Shown here: positions 9,151-17,708 of the stretch, piece after piece
How positions within the stretch are numbered: the first letter of the stretch is position 1
Layout: every line of letters begins with the position of its first letter
Source: CAVRUD01 sp963849635
GTDB lineage: Bacteria; Chloroflexota; Chloroflexia; Thermomicrobiales; UBA6265
Assembly: GCA_963849635.1 (NCBI GenBank)
Contig: CAWKIA010000021.1
Location: forward strand, 47,354-111,353
DNA length: 64,000 nucleotides
Reading direction: 5' to 3'
Made by a program: the position numbers and the translations under genes
Notes under the pieces: model-generated
The model's input: only the letters and a program-made list of their open reading frames with translations
Database searches by the model: none
Told to the model about the DNA's origin: nothing

Positions 9151-9903
9151 GTGCGTGAGCGGATGATCGACATCGACAAGGCGACGCTGTGGGTGGCCGA
9201 ACAGGGAGACGGGGGACCTCTTGTACTCTGCAACGGCGGGCCGGGATGTCGAGATTACCTCGAGCCGGTCGCGGCGATGGTCGACGATATCGCCCGCGTC
9301 TACCGCTTCGAACCGCGCGGCTGCGGCCGATCGTCCGCCGCCGGTCCCTACGACATCGAAACCGGTTTGGCGGATCTCGAAGCTCTGCGCATCGCGTTCC
9401 AGCACGAACGGTGGGTTGTCGGCGGTCACTCCGCCGGAGCGAATCTGGCCCTCGCCTACGGACTGACTTTTCCTGAACGAACGCGCGCGCTCCTGCTCCT
9501 GGCCAGCGGCGGTGTCCAGAACGACCGCCAATGGCACGCGGCCTATGAGGAGGGACGTGACACAAGGGGCGAAATCCTGCCCTCCGACGCCTTCCCGCAT
9601 AATCCGGAGGTCAATCGGGCTGTGATGGCCTCCTGGCGCCGCTTTATCAAAGAGCCGAACCTCCTGCGCCGGATTGCCGACCTACCAATCCCCACCCTGG
9701 TTGTCCACGGGACCGAGGATATCCGGCCCGATTGGCCGGCCCGCCAGATCGCCACCCTCCTCCCGAACGGCACCTTCGTCTCGATCGAAGGCGGACAGCA
9801 CCACCTCGAACTGACCCACCCGGACGAGTTGCGGCACCACCTGCGAGAATTCTTGAAGGCGCTGGTGAGCGACGGAGGCGGACGGGGGACGGGAGTGGCG
9901 TGA
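9151..9903 (+). CDS. Alpha/beta hydrolase (prolyl iminopeptidase-like)
   Basis: The fold is that of a proline iminopeptidase-like alpha/beta hydrolase. NGGPGC forms the oxyanion region, GGHSAGANLAL carries the nucleophilic Ser, VVHGTEDIRPD carries the acid and EGGQHHLELTHP carries the His. The GTG at 9151 is chosen because GGAAGGAA lies just upstream; an ATG at 9163 is the alternative. The stop codon overlaps the GTG start of the phosphoribosyltransferase gene in a GTGA arrangement, so the two are translated together. Substrate is unknown. Confidence 0.8.
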   Translation: MRERMIDIDKATLWVAEQGDGGPLVLCNGGPGCRDYLEPVAAMVDDIARVYRFEPRGCGRSSAAGPYDIETGLADLEALRIAFQHERWVVGGHSAGANLALAYGLTFPERTRALLLLASGGVQNDRQWHAAYEEGRDTRGEILPSDAFPHNPEVNRAVMASWRRFIKEPNLLRRIADLPIPTLVVHGTEDIRPDWPARQIATLLPNGTFVSIEGGQHHLELTHPDELRHHLREFLKALVSDGGGRGTGVA

Positions 9904-11318
9904 ACCTTCTGCTGATGACCGACTCCTACAAGGCGGGCCATGCTCGGTCCTATCCACCGGGTATGACGGATCTCTACGCCTACGCCGAGGCCCGGGGCGG
10001 TCCATTTCCGGCGACGGTCTTCTTCGGCGAGCAGTACTATCGTCAGCGTTACCTCGCTGGGGCGGTGATCCGTCCCGAGGATGTCGACGAGGCGGAGGCA
10101 TTTTGGACCGCCCACTTCGGGCGGGACGACTATTTCCCGGCCGATGCCTGGCGGCGCCTGGTGGCGACCCACGGAGGCCGCCTACCGTTGCGGATCAAGG
10201 CTGCCCCTGAGGGCACCCTGGTGCCACCGCACAACGTCCTGATGACCGTCGAGAGCACCGACCCGGATTTCCCTTGGGTGGTGACCTTCTTCGAGACACT
10301 TCTCCTCAAGGTCTGGTACCCGACGACGATCGCGACCCAATCCTTCTTCATCCGGCAGCGGATCAGGGAGCACCTCGCCCGCTCCGGCGGGGATGCGAGC
10401 AAGCCGGACTTCATGTGCCACGACTTCGGCTACCGGGGCTGCTCCTCTGAGGAGACCGCCGCGATCGGGGCCGCCGCTCACCTCCTCTCCTTCCTGGGAA
10501 CCGACACCGTCGCCGGGATCAGACTGCTGCGTGAGTTCTACGGGGCGGAGATGCCGGCCTTCTCGATCCCGGCGACGGAGCACTCCGTCATCTGCGCCTT
10601 CGGCCGCGACGGGGAGGAGGAGGCCTTCGCCCACCAACTCGCCGCCTTCCCGACCGGCACCATCGCCTGCGTCTCCGACACCTACGATGTCTTCAACGCG
10701 GTCGAACACTTGTGGGGCGGGACATTGCGGGAGGCGGTCGCCGGCCGCGATGGGACGCTGGTAATCCGACCCGACTCCGGCGACCCGCTGGAGGTCGTCC
10801 CCTGGTGCCTCGATGCCCTGGGGCGCCGCTTCGGGGCGACCACGAACGGGGCGGGCTACCGGGTGCTTGACGGGCACGTCCGGGTGATCCAGGGGGACGG
10901 GATGGACTACCGGTCGATCGGGGCGCTCTACGAGCGAATTGTCGACCTCGGTTGGGCGGCCGAGAACCTGACGGTCGGCTCCGGCGGCGGGCTCTTGCAG
11001 AAGGTCAACCGCGATACCTGCGGCTTCGCTTTCAAGGCGTCCGAAGTGACGGTCGACGGCGAGGTCCGCCCGATCTCGAAGACGCCGGTCACCGACCCGA
11101 GCAAACGCTCGAAAGAGGGGCGAATGAAGCTGGTCCGCCGCGACGGCGACTACACGACGGTCCTGCAAACACTCGATCCGGCGGGTTACGCCGCCGCCAA
11201 CGATCTGCTGGAGACCGTCTTCGAGGACGGCGAGTCCCGCCGGATCGAGGATCTGGAGACGATCCGGGCACGGGTGCGAGCGCACGAGGCCGAAATCGAG
11301 GGGTTTCCTGTCTCTTAG
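9900..11318 (+). CDS. nadV: Nicotinamide phosphoribosyltransferase (NAMPT/NadV-like)
   Basis: The enzyme converts nicotinamide and PRPP to NMN, giving NAD salvage without deamidation. It opens with NLLLMTDSYKAGHARSYPPG, matching the NAMPT N-terminus. It contains HDFGYRGCSSEE, the catalytic His at 228 in IPATEHSV, RPDSGDP for phosphate and ribose binding, and GSGGGLLQK. A length of 472 aa fits NAMPT rather than nicotinate phosphoribosyltransferase PncB. The start GTG overlaps the stop of the preceding hydrolase by 4 bases. No NMN adenylyltransferase gene is nearby. Confidence 0.9.
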   Translation: MNLLLMTDSYKAGHARSYPPGMTDLYAYAEARGGPFPATVFFGEQYYRQRYLAGAVIRPEDVDEAEAFWTAHFGRDDYFPADAWRRLVATHGGRLPLRIKAAPEGTLVPPHNVLMTVESTDPDFPWVVTFFETLLLKVWYPTTIATQSFFIRQRIREHLARSGGDASKPDFMCHDFGYRGCSSEETAAIGAAAHLLSFLGTDTVAGIRLLREFYGAEMPAFSIPATEHSVICAFGRDGEEEAFAHQLAAFPTGTIACVSDTYDVFNAVEHLWGGTLREAVAGRDGTLVIRPDSGDPLEVVPWCLDALGRRFGATTNGAGYRVLDGHVRVIQGDGMDYRSIGALYERIVDLGWAAENLTVGSGGGLLQKVNRDTCGFAFKASEVTVDGEVRPISKTPVTDPSKRSKEGRMKLVRRDGDYTTVLQTLDPAGYAAANDLLETVFEDGESRRIEDLETIRARVRAHEAEIEGFPVS

Positions 11319-11336
11319 GCGGTGGCTATGAGCTGG

Positions 11337-11862
11337 TTACCAACTGGCCGCGATGGTCTCCGGGACATAGGGGGCTTCGGGTTCGATGTCCCCGACGAAC
11401 TCCGGCAGGTTGGCGTGCCCGAGCAATTGGCGTACGGCCTGGGCCTCACCGATGTGGAAGAAGTAGTGATAGGTGACCCGGCGGACCATGGTGCCGATCG
11501 ATTCGTCGTGCCGCTGGCCGTTGATGACCATGAAGGTCTGGAGCGATTCGGTCGTCAGGTCGTCGAGCCAGGGATCGGCTTCGGCGTTGACCGCCTTCCA
11601 GGCGGCCCACATCTCAGTGATGGACGGAGTCGATGGCGGGGCTGCCGTACCCGGCAATGCCATCCAATTCCGCCATGAAGTCGCTCCCCTGCGCCCGCCA
11701 CAGCCAGTAGCGCCGCTCCTGAGCGGCCAGGTGCCCGACCATCCAGCCGAGGCTGTTGATCGGCAAAAACCGGCGAAAACCTTCTTCTTCGGTGACGCCC
11801 GCGAAGGCCCGCACAAACTCGCTCCGGGCAAATCGCAATTGCTGCACGAGGGGATGTGGCAT
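11337..11862 (-). pseudogene. DinB-family (DUF664) protein, frameshifted
   Basis: This is a DinB/YfiT-like four-helix protein, often metal-binding and thiol-related. The N-terminal part (11862 to about 11620) contains LGWMVGHLAAQERRYWLWRA with the first His ligand. The C-terminal part continues in another frame with VRRVTYHYFFHIGEAQAVRQLLGH, carrying the last His pair. The join is near 11620, where both frames read acceptably for a few codons. One base change restores a protein of about 175 aa. It is convergent with nadV with an 18-base gap. Confidence 0.65.
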
Positions 11863-12086
11863 CGAGACCTCCATCGTGCGATCAGAACCAACCGTCACTG
11901 ATCGCACGTTTGTACCGAACAGACATGGCAGCCCGCTCTACGGCGATAGGACGCACCGTCGCACGTGCCGTTACCTGAGCTCGGTCCGTTACCTGCCCGC
12001 TTGTTCTCGTCTTCGCCCATCGTCCAAACGGTCCGTATCATTGGCACGTGCCAACCAACGGACTGTGAGCCTGGAGAGAGAAACGA

Positions 12087-12407
12087 ATGCCCGCGGGAGC
12101 CGCCAGTCTGCACTATGCGTTCGAGGGCGAAGTCTGGTTCTACAACAATCCCAACGCGGTCTATTTCGTCTCGCTTCCCAGTGAGATCTCCGCCGAGATC
12201 CTGGAACTTGTCGGCACGGCGCTCAACCCATGGGGAACCGTCCCGGTCGATGTCACGATCGGCGACTTCACCTGGGAGTCCTCGATGTTTCCGCGCAAGG
12301 AGCGGAACTGCTACGACCTGCCGCTCAGAGAAAAGGTCCGCCAGCGGGTCGGTATTAAGGCCGGTGACATGATCTCTGTCACGATCGAGATTCCGTTTCC
12401 GGGCTAG
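12087..12407 (+). CDS. DUF1905 domain protein
   Basis: This small cytoplasmic protein of 106 aa has the DUF1905 beta-barrel pattern. FYNNPNAVYFVSLP is followed by ALNPWGTVPVDVTIGDFTW, FPRKERNCYDLPL and AGDMISVTIEIPF. Its biochemical role is not established in the family; it is often fused or adjacent to YdeI-like proteins. GAGAGAGAAACGA just upstream of the ATG can serve as ribosome-binding site. It converges on the FAD oxidase, and a shared hairpin repeat (12414-12460) lies between them. A decayed echo of part of this gene may exist near 13990-14050. Confidence 0.75.
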   Translation: MPAGAASLHYAFEGEVWFYNNPNAVYFVSLPSEISAEILELVGTALNPWGTVPVDVTIGDFTWESSMFPRKERNCYDLPLREKVRQRVGIKAGDMISVTIEIPFPG

Positions 12408-12413
12408 GAGAAC

Positions 12414-12460
12414 CTCACCCCCTACCCCTCTCTCCCCTAGCCCACTGCGGCGGAGAGGGG
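12414..12460. repeat. Dispersed hairpin repeat (CCCCTCTCC ... GGAGAGGGG type), copy 1
   Basis: This copy begins CCTCACCCCCTA and ends in CCCACTGCGGCGGAGAGGGG, where the pyrimidine run can pair with the purine run. Similar copies are at 15644-15685, 28557-28602 and 41764-41813, with a partial one at 23830-23856. Here it sits between two convergent stop codons and may act as a two-way terminator. Confidence 0.7.
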
Positions 12461-12497
12461 CGTCCGGCGGCGCCATGCGAATGTCTATCTTGAGGAG

Positions 12498-13866
12498 CTA
12501 CCCCGCCGCTTTTGGCGTAATGTTCTGGTTGAAGCGGAAGAGATTCTCCGGGTCGAACTTCGCCTTCAGGGCGGCCAGGCGGTCGTATTTGGCGTCGCCG
12601 TATGCGGCGCGGACCCGGTCGGTGGCATCGCCGACGCCGAGGTAGTTGACGTAGGCGCCGCGCGCGAACGGCTTCATCGCCGCCGACAGCTCCCGCGTCC
12701 AGGCGATGCTCGCTTCGGCCTGGTCTGGGCTCGTCCAGCGCGAGATGATCGCCATGTTGAAGGCCGCGTCGCGGTGGTCGAAGGCCGTCTCGTCGCGCCC
12801 GACCCGTGCCACCGCCCCGCCGAGTTGCTCGAAGAGGATGGCGGAGAGGGGTGAGGGAATGCGGCTGAATGCATCGAGCGCAGTGTCGATCGCCTCGTCC
12901 GGCAGACCCGAGAGGAAGTGTCCGGTCCAGTAAACCTGGAGGCCGCTCGGGAAGCCCTTCGTCCAACATCGTTTGCATCGCGGGGTACGGCATCGGCCCA
13001 ACTTCACCGGCGACGGGCGGACCAAACGCGCGTAGTGGCCCCACCACCGCCTCGGCGTTCTCTGCCGGCCCGCTGTAGCACGGGATCATCGCGGCGATCG
13101 GCATCCCCTCTGGAGAGCTAAGCAGGGCAGTGAAAATCACGAGTTCGTCCGGGGCGTTTGCGCACACCTCGCGGTAGAACTGGAGCACATCTCGAGCCCG
13201 GTCCGCCGGGTGGATCAGCATGCCGGCGGTCACCTCGGGTACGGGATGTAGATCGAATTCGAAGCTGGTGACCACACCGAAGTTGCCGCCGCCACCACGT
13301 AGACCCCAGAGCAATTCCTGGTTCTCAGACGCGCTCGCGCGCACGACCTCACCATGGGCGGTAACCACCTCGGCGGCGCGCAGGTTGTCACACGAAAGGC
13401 CATACTGGCGCATCAGGAAGCCGAGTCCACCGCCCAGGGTGAGGCCAGCGATGCCGGTCGTCGAGATCGCACCGCCGGTTGTGGCCAACCCGTGAGCGGA
13501 TGTGGCGGCGTCGAACCCGCCCCACTTTGTGCCGCCGCCGGCGCGGGCGGTCCGCGCGGCCGGATCGACCACGACTTCGTTCAATGCCGCGAGATCAATC
13601 ACGAGGGCGCCGTCGCCGACGGCTAGGCCAGCGGCACTGTGGCCGCCGCCGCGAACGGCGATCGGCAATCCCTGGCTCCGGGCGAAATTGACGGCGGCGA
13701 CGACATCGGCAACGTCATTGCAACGCGCGATCAGTGCCGGCCGCCGGTCGATCATCCCATTCCAGACCCGGCGGGCCTCGTCGTAGCCCGCCTGGGTCGG
13801 ATCGATCACCTCGCCGCGGTGACCGCCGCGGAGTGCGCTGTAATCCACATTCTGGTCGACGGCCAT
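12498..13866 (-). pseudogene. FAD-dependent oxidoreductase of the berberine-bridge-enzyme type, frameshifted
   Basis: This is a flavoprotein oxidase with a PCMH-type FAD domain. The covalent-FAD His is in RGGGHSAAG, and GGGLGFLMRQYGLSCDNL and GGGGNFGVVTSFEF follow. The C-terminal substrate-binding and BBE regions (AFNMAIISRW, AYVNYLGVGD, KAKFDPENLFRFNQNI) are in another frame. The switch is near 12950. One indel would restore a typical ~455-aa enzyme. Read straight through, the first frame instead runs into basic low-complexity sequence to 12415. Substrate is unknown. Confidence 0.75.
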
Positions 13867-14441
13867 GTTCTGGTCCTCCCGATGAGATAAGACCGGTGCT
13901 ACGCCCCGCCCACGCGGGCGAATCGATCATATGGCTGGTGCGACGATCACAACGTAGCGCACGACTCGAACTTCCGCAATCCGGCGTCTCCACCTGGGCA
14001 TTGTCGATGATTTCTCGCCGCAAGGAATGAGCGTTCTACGACCTCCCGCTCCCCAGTCGAGGCGCCAATCAGACCTTCCGCCCCGGCACCGTTAGGATCC
14101 GAGAGAAGCGTTTCCCAGCGAGGACCGCAGCCGGGCCTGTCGCCCTTGCCACCTATTAGTACCTTGGTACCGAGTCGTACTACCAATCCCAGGATAAGCT
14201 CACCGTCCCGCCCCAGCGTTGGGGCCAATGGAAGGGCAACCCGCGGATGCTGTGGAAATCTGATGACCCGGACGACCGCACGGTGTGGCGACGGCTTCTG
14301 CACGCCATTCGACGCAAACTCCGGCTTGGCTCCGGGCCGCGACCCTGAGCGGTGGAACCGGTGGGATGGGAAGCTGGGAAGCCGGGAAGCGACCATGCTC
14401 ACACGGACCACCAGGCCATTGACTGTCGGGGGAGAGAGTTG
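13867..14441. other. Gene-poor stretch with a possible decayed DUF1905 remnant
   Basis: No intact gene is supported. On the plus strand near 13990-14050 one frame reads STWALSMISRRKE-stop-AFYDLPLP. This resembles FTWESSMFPRKERNCYDLPL of the DUF1905 protein at 12087-12407. The same frame continues, with one more in-frame TAG near 14158, into a coding-like run ending in VWRRLLHAIRRKLRLGSGP and a TGA at about 14347. It could be a dead duplicated segment, or chance. Confidence 0.3.
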
Positions 14442-15467
14442 CTATTCCCGACGATCCAACCAGCCGCGCTGCTTGAACACGACGTAGAGAATCACCGATA
14501 CCCCGACCATCAAGACGACCGCCAGCGGGTAACCGAGACGCCAGTCCAGCTCAGGCATGTGTGTGAAGTTCATGCCGTAGATCGTGCCGATCAGGGTTGG
14601 AGCGAACAGGATGGCCGCCCAGGCGGAGATCTTCTTCACCTCCTCGTTCTGGGCCAGCGCGGTTTCACTCAGAATCCTGACATCCTCGTTCTGCTGGAGG
14701 CCGACGATCGTGAGGTTGACACTGAGGATGTTCTGGAGCAGTTCCCGGAACCCCGCCACCTGCTCCTGCACCTGGATGGCATGATCCTGCACGTCCCGCA
14801 GTGAGCGTTGCAACTCCAGATCGACGCCATACTTCTCGGACCCGGCGATGAGACCGCCCAGCATCACCGGCAGCGGCTTGATCGCCCGCTGGAACTCGAT
14901 CACCTCGCGGATCAGTTCGTAGGTGCGGCGGGTGACGCCGGCGTTGCCGCCGAAGACCTGGGTTTCGATCTCGTCGATATCGTTCTCAAGGCCGGCGACG
15001 ACCGGTGCGTAGTCGTCCACCACCCGGTCCACGATCGCATACAGGATTGCCTCCGGACCCCGGCCGAGGAGATCGGGCTCGTGCTCCATCCGGCGACGGA
15101 CCCGGGCAAGATCGGGAGCTTCACCGTGGCGAACCGTGACGAGGAAGTCCGAGCCGACAAAGACGTGCAGCTCTGAGAAGTCGACCGTCTCGGTCTTGTC
15201 GTCGTACAGGGCCGCGCGGAGAACGACAAATAGGGTCGTGCCGTAGCGTTCGAGCTTTGGCCGCTGGTGGGCGCGGATGGCATCTTCGACCGCAAGCTCA
15301 TGTAGCCCGAATTCGGCGGTGACGAACTCGAACTCTTTCGCGGTCGGGCGCAACAGCCCGATCCAGGCCAGGCCACCAGCTGCCTGGCACGCCTCATAGG
15401 TCTCGCTGATCGAGCCAAGCGCAGGGAGCCGCTTGCCGTCAACGTAGATGGCGCTGTCGACGATCAT
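14442..15467 (-). CDS. corA: CorA-family divalent cation transporter
   Basis: This is a CorA-type Mg2+/Co2+ channel of 341 aa. A long cytoplasmic alpha/beta and helical domain is followed by two C-terminal transmembrane helices. The signature YGMNF lies at the end of the first helix (ISAWAAILFAPTLIGTI precedes it), and the tail after the second helix is basic. The ATG at 15467 has GGAGGC upstream. It is transcribed in the same direction as the ABC pair but separated by about 230 bases containing a dispersed hairpin repeat. Confidence 0.9.
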   Translation of the reverse strand: MIVDSAIYVDGKRLPALGSISETYEACQAAGGLAWIGLLRPTAKEFEFVTAEFGLHELAVEDAIRAHQRPKLERYGTTLFVVLRAALYDDKTETVDFSELHVFVGSDFLVTVRHGEAPDLARVRRRMEHEPDLLGRGPEAILYAIVDRVVDDYAPVVAGLENDIDEIETQVFGGNAGVTRRTYELIREVIEFQRAIKPLPVMLGGLIAGSEKYGVDLELQRSLRDVQDHAIQVQEQVAGFRELLQNILSVNLTIVGLQQNEDVRILSETALAQNEEVKKISAWAAILFAPTLIGTIYGMNFTHMPELDWRLGYPLAVVLMVGVSVILYVVFKQRGWLDRRE

Positions 15468-15643
15468 CGGCAAGCCTCCGGTCCCTTCGCCGCGGGTCAT
15501 TTGCGACCGCACTGTAGAGCCGGGAGGAGATAGTGTCGAGGACTGGCAAACTGCGTTAATGATTGCGGAGAGAGCCCTCTTCCCCCCGCTACGGCAAGGG
15601 GAAGGGGGAGACCCGCGCCGATCCTGGACTCGGCATTGCCTGA

Positions 15644-15685
15644 CGCCCCTCTCCACTGCGGTGGAGAGGGGGTAGGGGGTGAGGT
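15644..15685. repeat. Dispersed hairpin repeat, copy 2
   Basis: This copy is in reverse orientation to copy 1: CCCCTCTCCACTGCGGTGGAGAGGGG followed by GTAGGGGGTGAGG. The palindrome is perfect apart from the loop. It sits just after the stop of the downstream ABC exporter gene on the minus strand. Confidence 0.75.
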
Positions 15686-15696
15686 CCCTCTTCCTG

Positions 15697-17484
15697 CTAG
15701 TCCGCCGCATCCTCCCCGCGCCATTGGGCGGCGTGGAGGCCGGCGTAGTAGCCGCCGCGGGCGATGAGCTCGTCGTGGGTGCCAGTTTCGACGATGCGGC
15801 CCTGACGGAGGACGACCACCATGCCGGCTTCGCGGATGGTGCTGAGGCGGTGGGCGATGGCGAAGCTGGTGCGGCCCTGGAGGAGGCGGCGGAGAGCGGC
15901 TTGAATCTGGCGCTCGGTCTGGGTGTCGATTGAGCTGGTTGCCTCGTCCAGGATGAGAATGCGCGGATCGGCGAGCAGTGCGCGGGCAAACGAGAGCAAC
16001 TGCCGTTGCCCGACCGAGATTGCGGTGCCGCGCTCCTGGACCGGGGTGTCGTACCCCTCTGGGAGGTGCTCGATGAAGCCGTGGGCGCCGACTTCGCGGG
16101 CGGCGGTCTCGACATCTGCATCGGTCGCGTCCGGCCGGCCATAGCGGATGTTCTCGCGCACGCTGCCGCCGAAGAGGAAGGTGTCCTGGAGGACGATGCC
16201 CATCTGGGAGCGGAGGGACTCCTGTGTGACCGCGCGCAGATCGTGGCCGTCGATCTCGATCGCACCCTCCCAAACGTCATGGAAGCGCATGAGCAGGTTG
16301 ATAAACGAACTCTTGCCGGCCCCGGTCTCGCCCACAAGGGCGACCGACTGACCGGCCGGCACATGGAGATCGATGTCGCGGAGGACCGGCGTGGTGCCGT
16401 AACCGAAGGTGACGTTGCGGAAGCGCACGTCCCCTACGATGGGAGGCAGCGGGTAGGCATTCTCACGATCTTCGATCTCGGGTTCGACGTCGAGCACCTC
16501 GAAGATGCGCTCTCCGGCGGCCATCGAGGCCTGGAGGGTGGTGTACTGCTGGCTCAGGTCGCGGATCGGCTCGAAGAACCGGTCGATCAGGGAGATGAAG
16601 AGGACTAGCTCGCCGACGGTCAGGTGGGTGTCGAAGGTGAGGCGCCCGCCGACGTAGAGGGCGGTCGCGGTGGCGGCTGACCCGATGAAGAGCACGATCG
16701 GCAGCAGGATCGAGGAGAGGCGGGCCGCATCGATGGTGGCCCTGAGATTGTCCTGGTTGTACCCGGTGAACTGGTCGAACTTGCTCTGCTCGCGGGTGAA
16801 CGCCTGCACGACGCGAACCCCGGCGATGCTCTCGGCGAGGTCGGCGTTGACGATGCCGATGGTGCGGCGGGTGGCGCGGTAGGTATCGACCGCCCGCCGC
16901 CGCCAGTAGATCATCACCGCGGCCATGATCGGAAGGACGCAGAAGGCGAGCAGGGCGAGCTGCCAGTCGGTGATCAACATGATGATCACGATGCCGATCA
17001 GGATGAGGAGGTTGGCGATGATGCCGGCGATGCCGTCCGCGAAAAGCTCATTGATCACGGCGACGTCGTTCTGGATCCTGGTCATGATCGCGCCGACGCC
17101 GCGCTTCTCCAGGTAGCCGATGCTGAGCTTCTGGAGGTGGCGGAACATGGCGTTGCGCAAGTCGAAGACGACGCGGTTGCCGATCCAGGAGGTGAGATAG
17201 AACTGGCCCCACATCGAAAAGAAGCGGATAACCAGCGTCAGGATGAACGCAACCCCAACGATGTTGAGTGCCCGTAGGGAGCCGTCGTCTTCAGTGACGA
17301 CGTCGATACCCTTGGCGAAGAGCACAGGGAGGAAGAGGTCACTTGCGATCGCCGTGATCGTCAGGAAGACGACCGCCAGGACCCGGCTGCGGTACGGCAA
17401 CACATAGCCGAACAACCGCTTGGCAACGCGGCTGTCATAGGCTTTTCCAAGGAGGTCATCGGGATCGACGTGTTGCATCTTCAT
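15697..17484 (-). CDS. ABC exporter half-transporter (catalytic-site NBD, non-canonical signature)
   Basis: This is an ABC-B type exporter subunit of 595 aa with six transmembrane helices (residues ~20-320) and a C-terminal ATPase. Walker A is GETGAGKSS and Walker B with the catalytic Glu is ILILDEATSS. The signature reads ISVGQRQ instead of LSGGQ. The upstream partner gene (17709-19574) has the complementary change, a Walker B Asp in place of the Glu. The two together look like a heterodimer with one degenerate ATP site, as in TM287/288 or BmrCD. The substrate may be drugs or lipids. A 224-base gap with an inverted repeat separates the two genes. Confidence 0.9.
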   Translation of the reverse strand: MKMQHVDPDDLLGKAYDSRVAKRLFGYVLPYRSRVLAVVFLTITAIASDLFLPVLFAKGIDVVTEDDGSLRALNIVGVAFILTLVIRFFSMWGQFYLTSWIGNRVVFDLRNAMFRHLQKLSIGYLEKRGVGAIMTRIQNDVAVINELFADGIAGIIANLLILIGIVIIMLITDWQLALLAFCVLPIMAAVMIYWRRRAVDTYRATRRTIGIVNADLAESIAGVRVVQAFTREQSKFDQFTGYNQDNLRATIDAARLSSILLPIVLFIGSAATATALYVGGRLTFDTHLTVGELVLFISLIDRFFEPIRDLSQQYTTLQASMAAGERIFEVLDVEPEIEDRENAYPLPPIVGDVRFRNVTFGYGTTPVLRDIDLHVPAGQSVALVGETGAGKSSFINLLMRFHDVWEGAIEIDGHDLRAVTQESLRSQMGIVLQDTFLFGGSVRENIRYGRPDATDADVETAAREVGAHGFIEHLPEGYDTPVQERGTAISVGQRQLLSFARALLADPRILILDEATSSIDTQTERQIQAALRRLLQGRTSFAIAHRLSTIREAGMVVVLRQGRIVETGTHDELIARGGYYAGLHAAQWRGEDAAD

Positions 17485-17521
17485 CCCTGGCGCCCCTGGC
17501 TGTCGGGCCGCCGCATAGGCT

Positions 17522-17677
17522 TCGCGCGGGGCTAAAGACCGCGGGCTGATCCAGATAACTCCCCTGAAGCGGGCTGCAACGCCGGGGCTCTGCTCGGATC
17601 TTCCGGCTATCGAGACGGGTGGCAGCCGGCTTCAGCCGGGTTAACTGAGATAGCCCGGGGTCTTTAGCCCCGGGCGA
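17522..17677. repeat. REP-like inverted pair between the two ABC exporter genes
   Basis: Left (17522-17577) and right (17621-17677) arms are inverted copies. Each carries a GGGGCTAAAGACC-type hairpin and a CCGGCTTCAGCCGG-type stem. The design matches the arms around the RAYT at 410-1062. It is intragenic within a likely operon, so it may affect the relative expression of the two subunits. Confidence 0.75.
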
Positions 17678-17708
17678 CATGGGGACGGCGCTCCCCACTC
17701 GACCACTG

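Noticed and set aside
14442..16364. A 640-residue CorA fusion with a long N-terminal extension
   Set aside because: The extension is read from another frame of the ABC exporter; CorA has its own ATG at 15467 with GGAGGC upstream.
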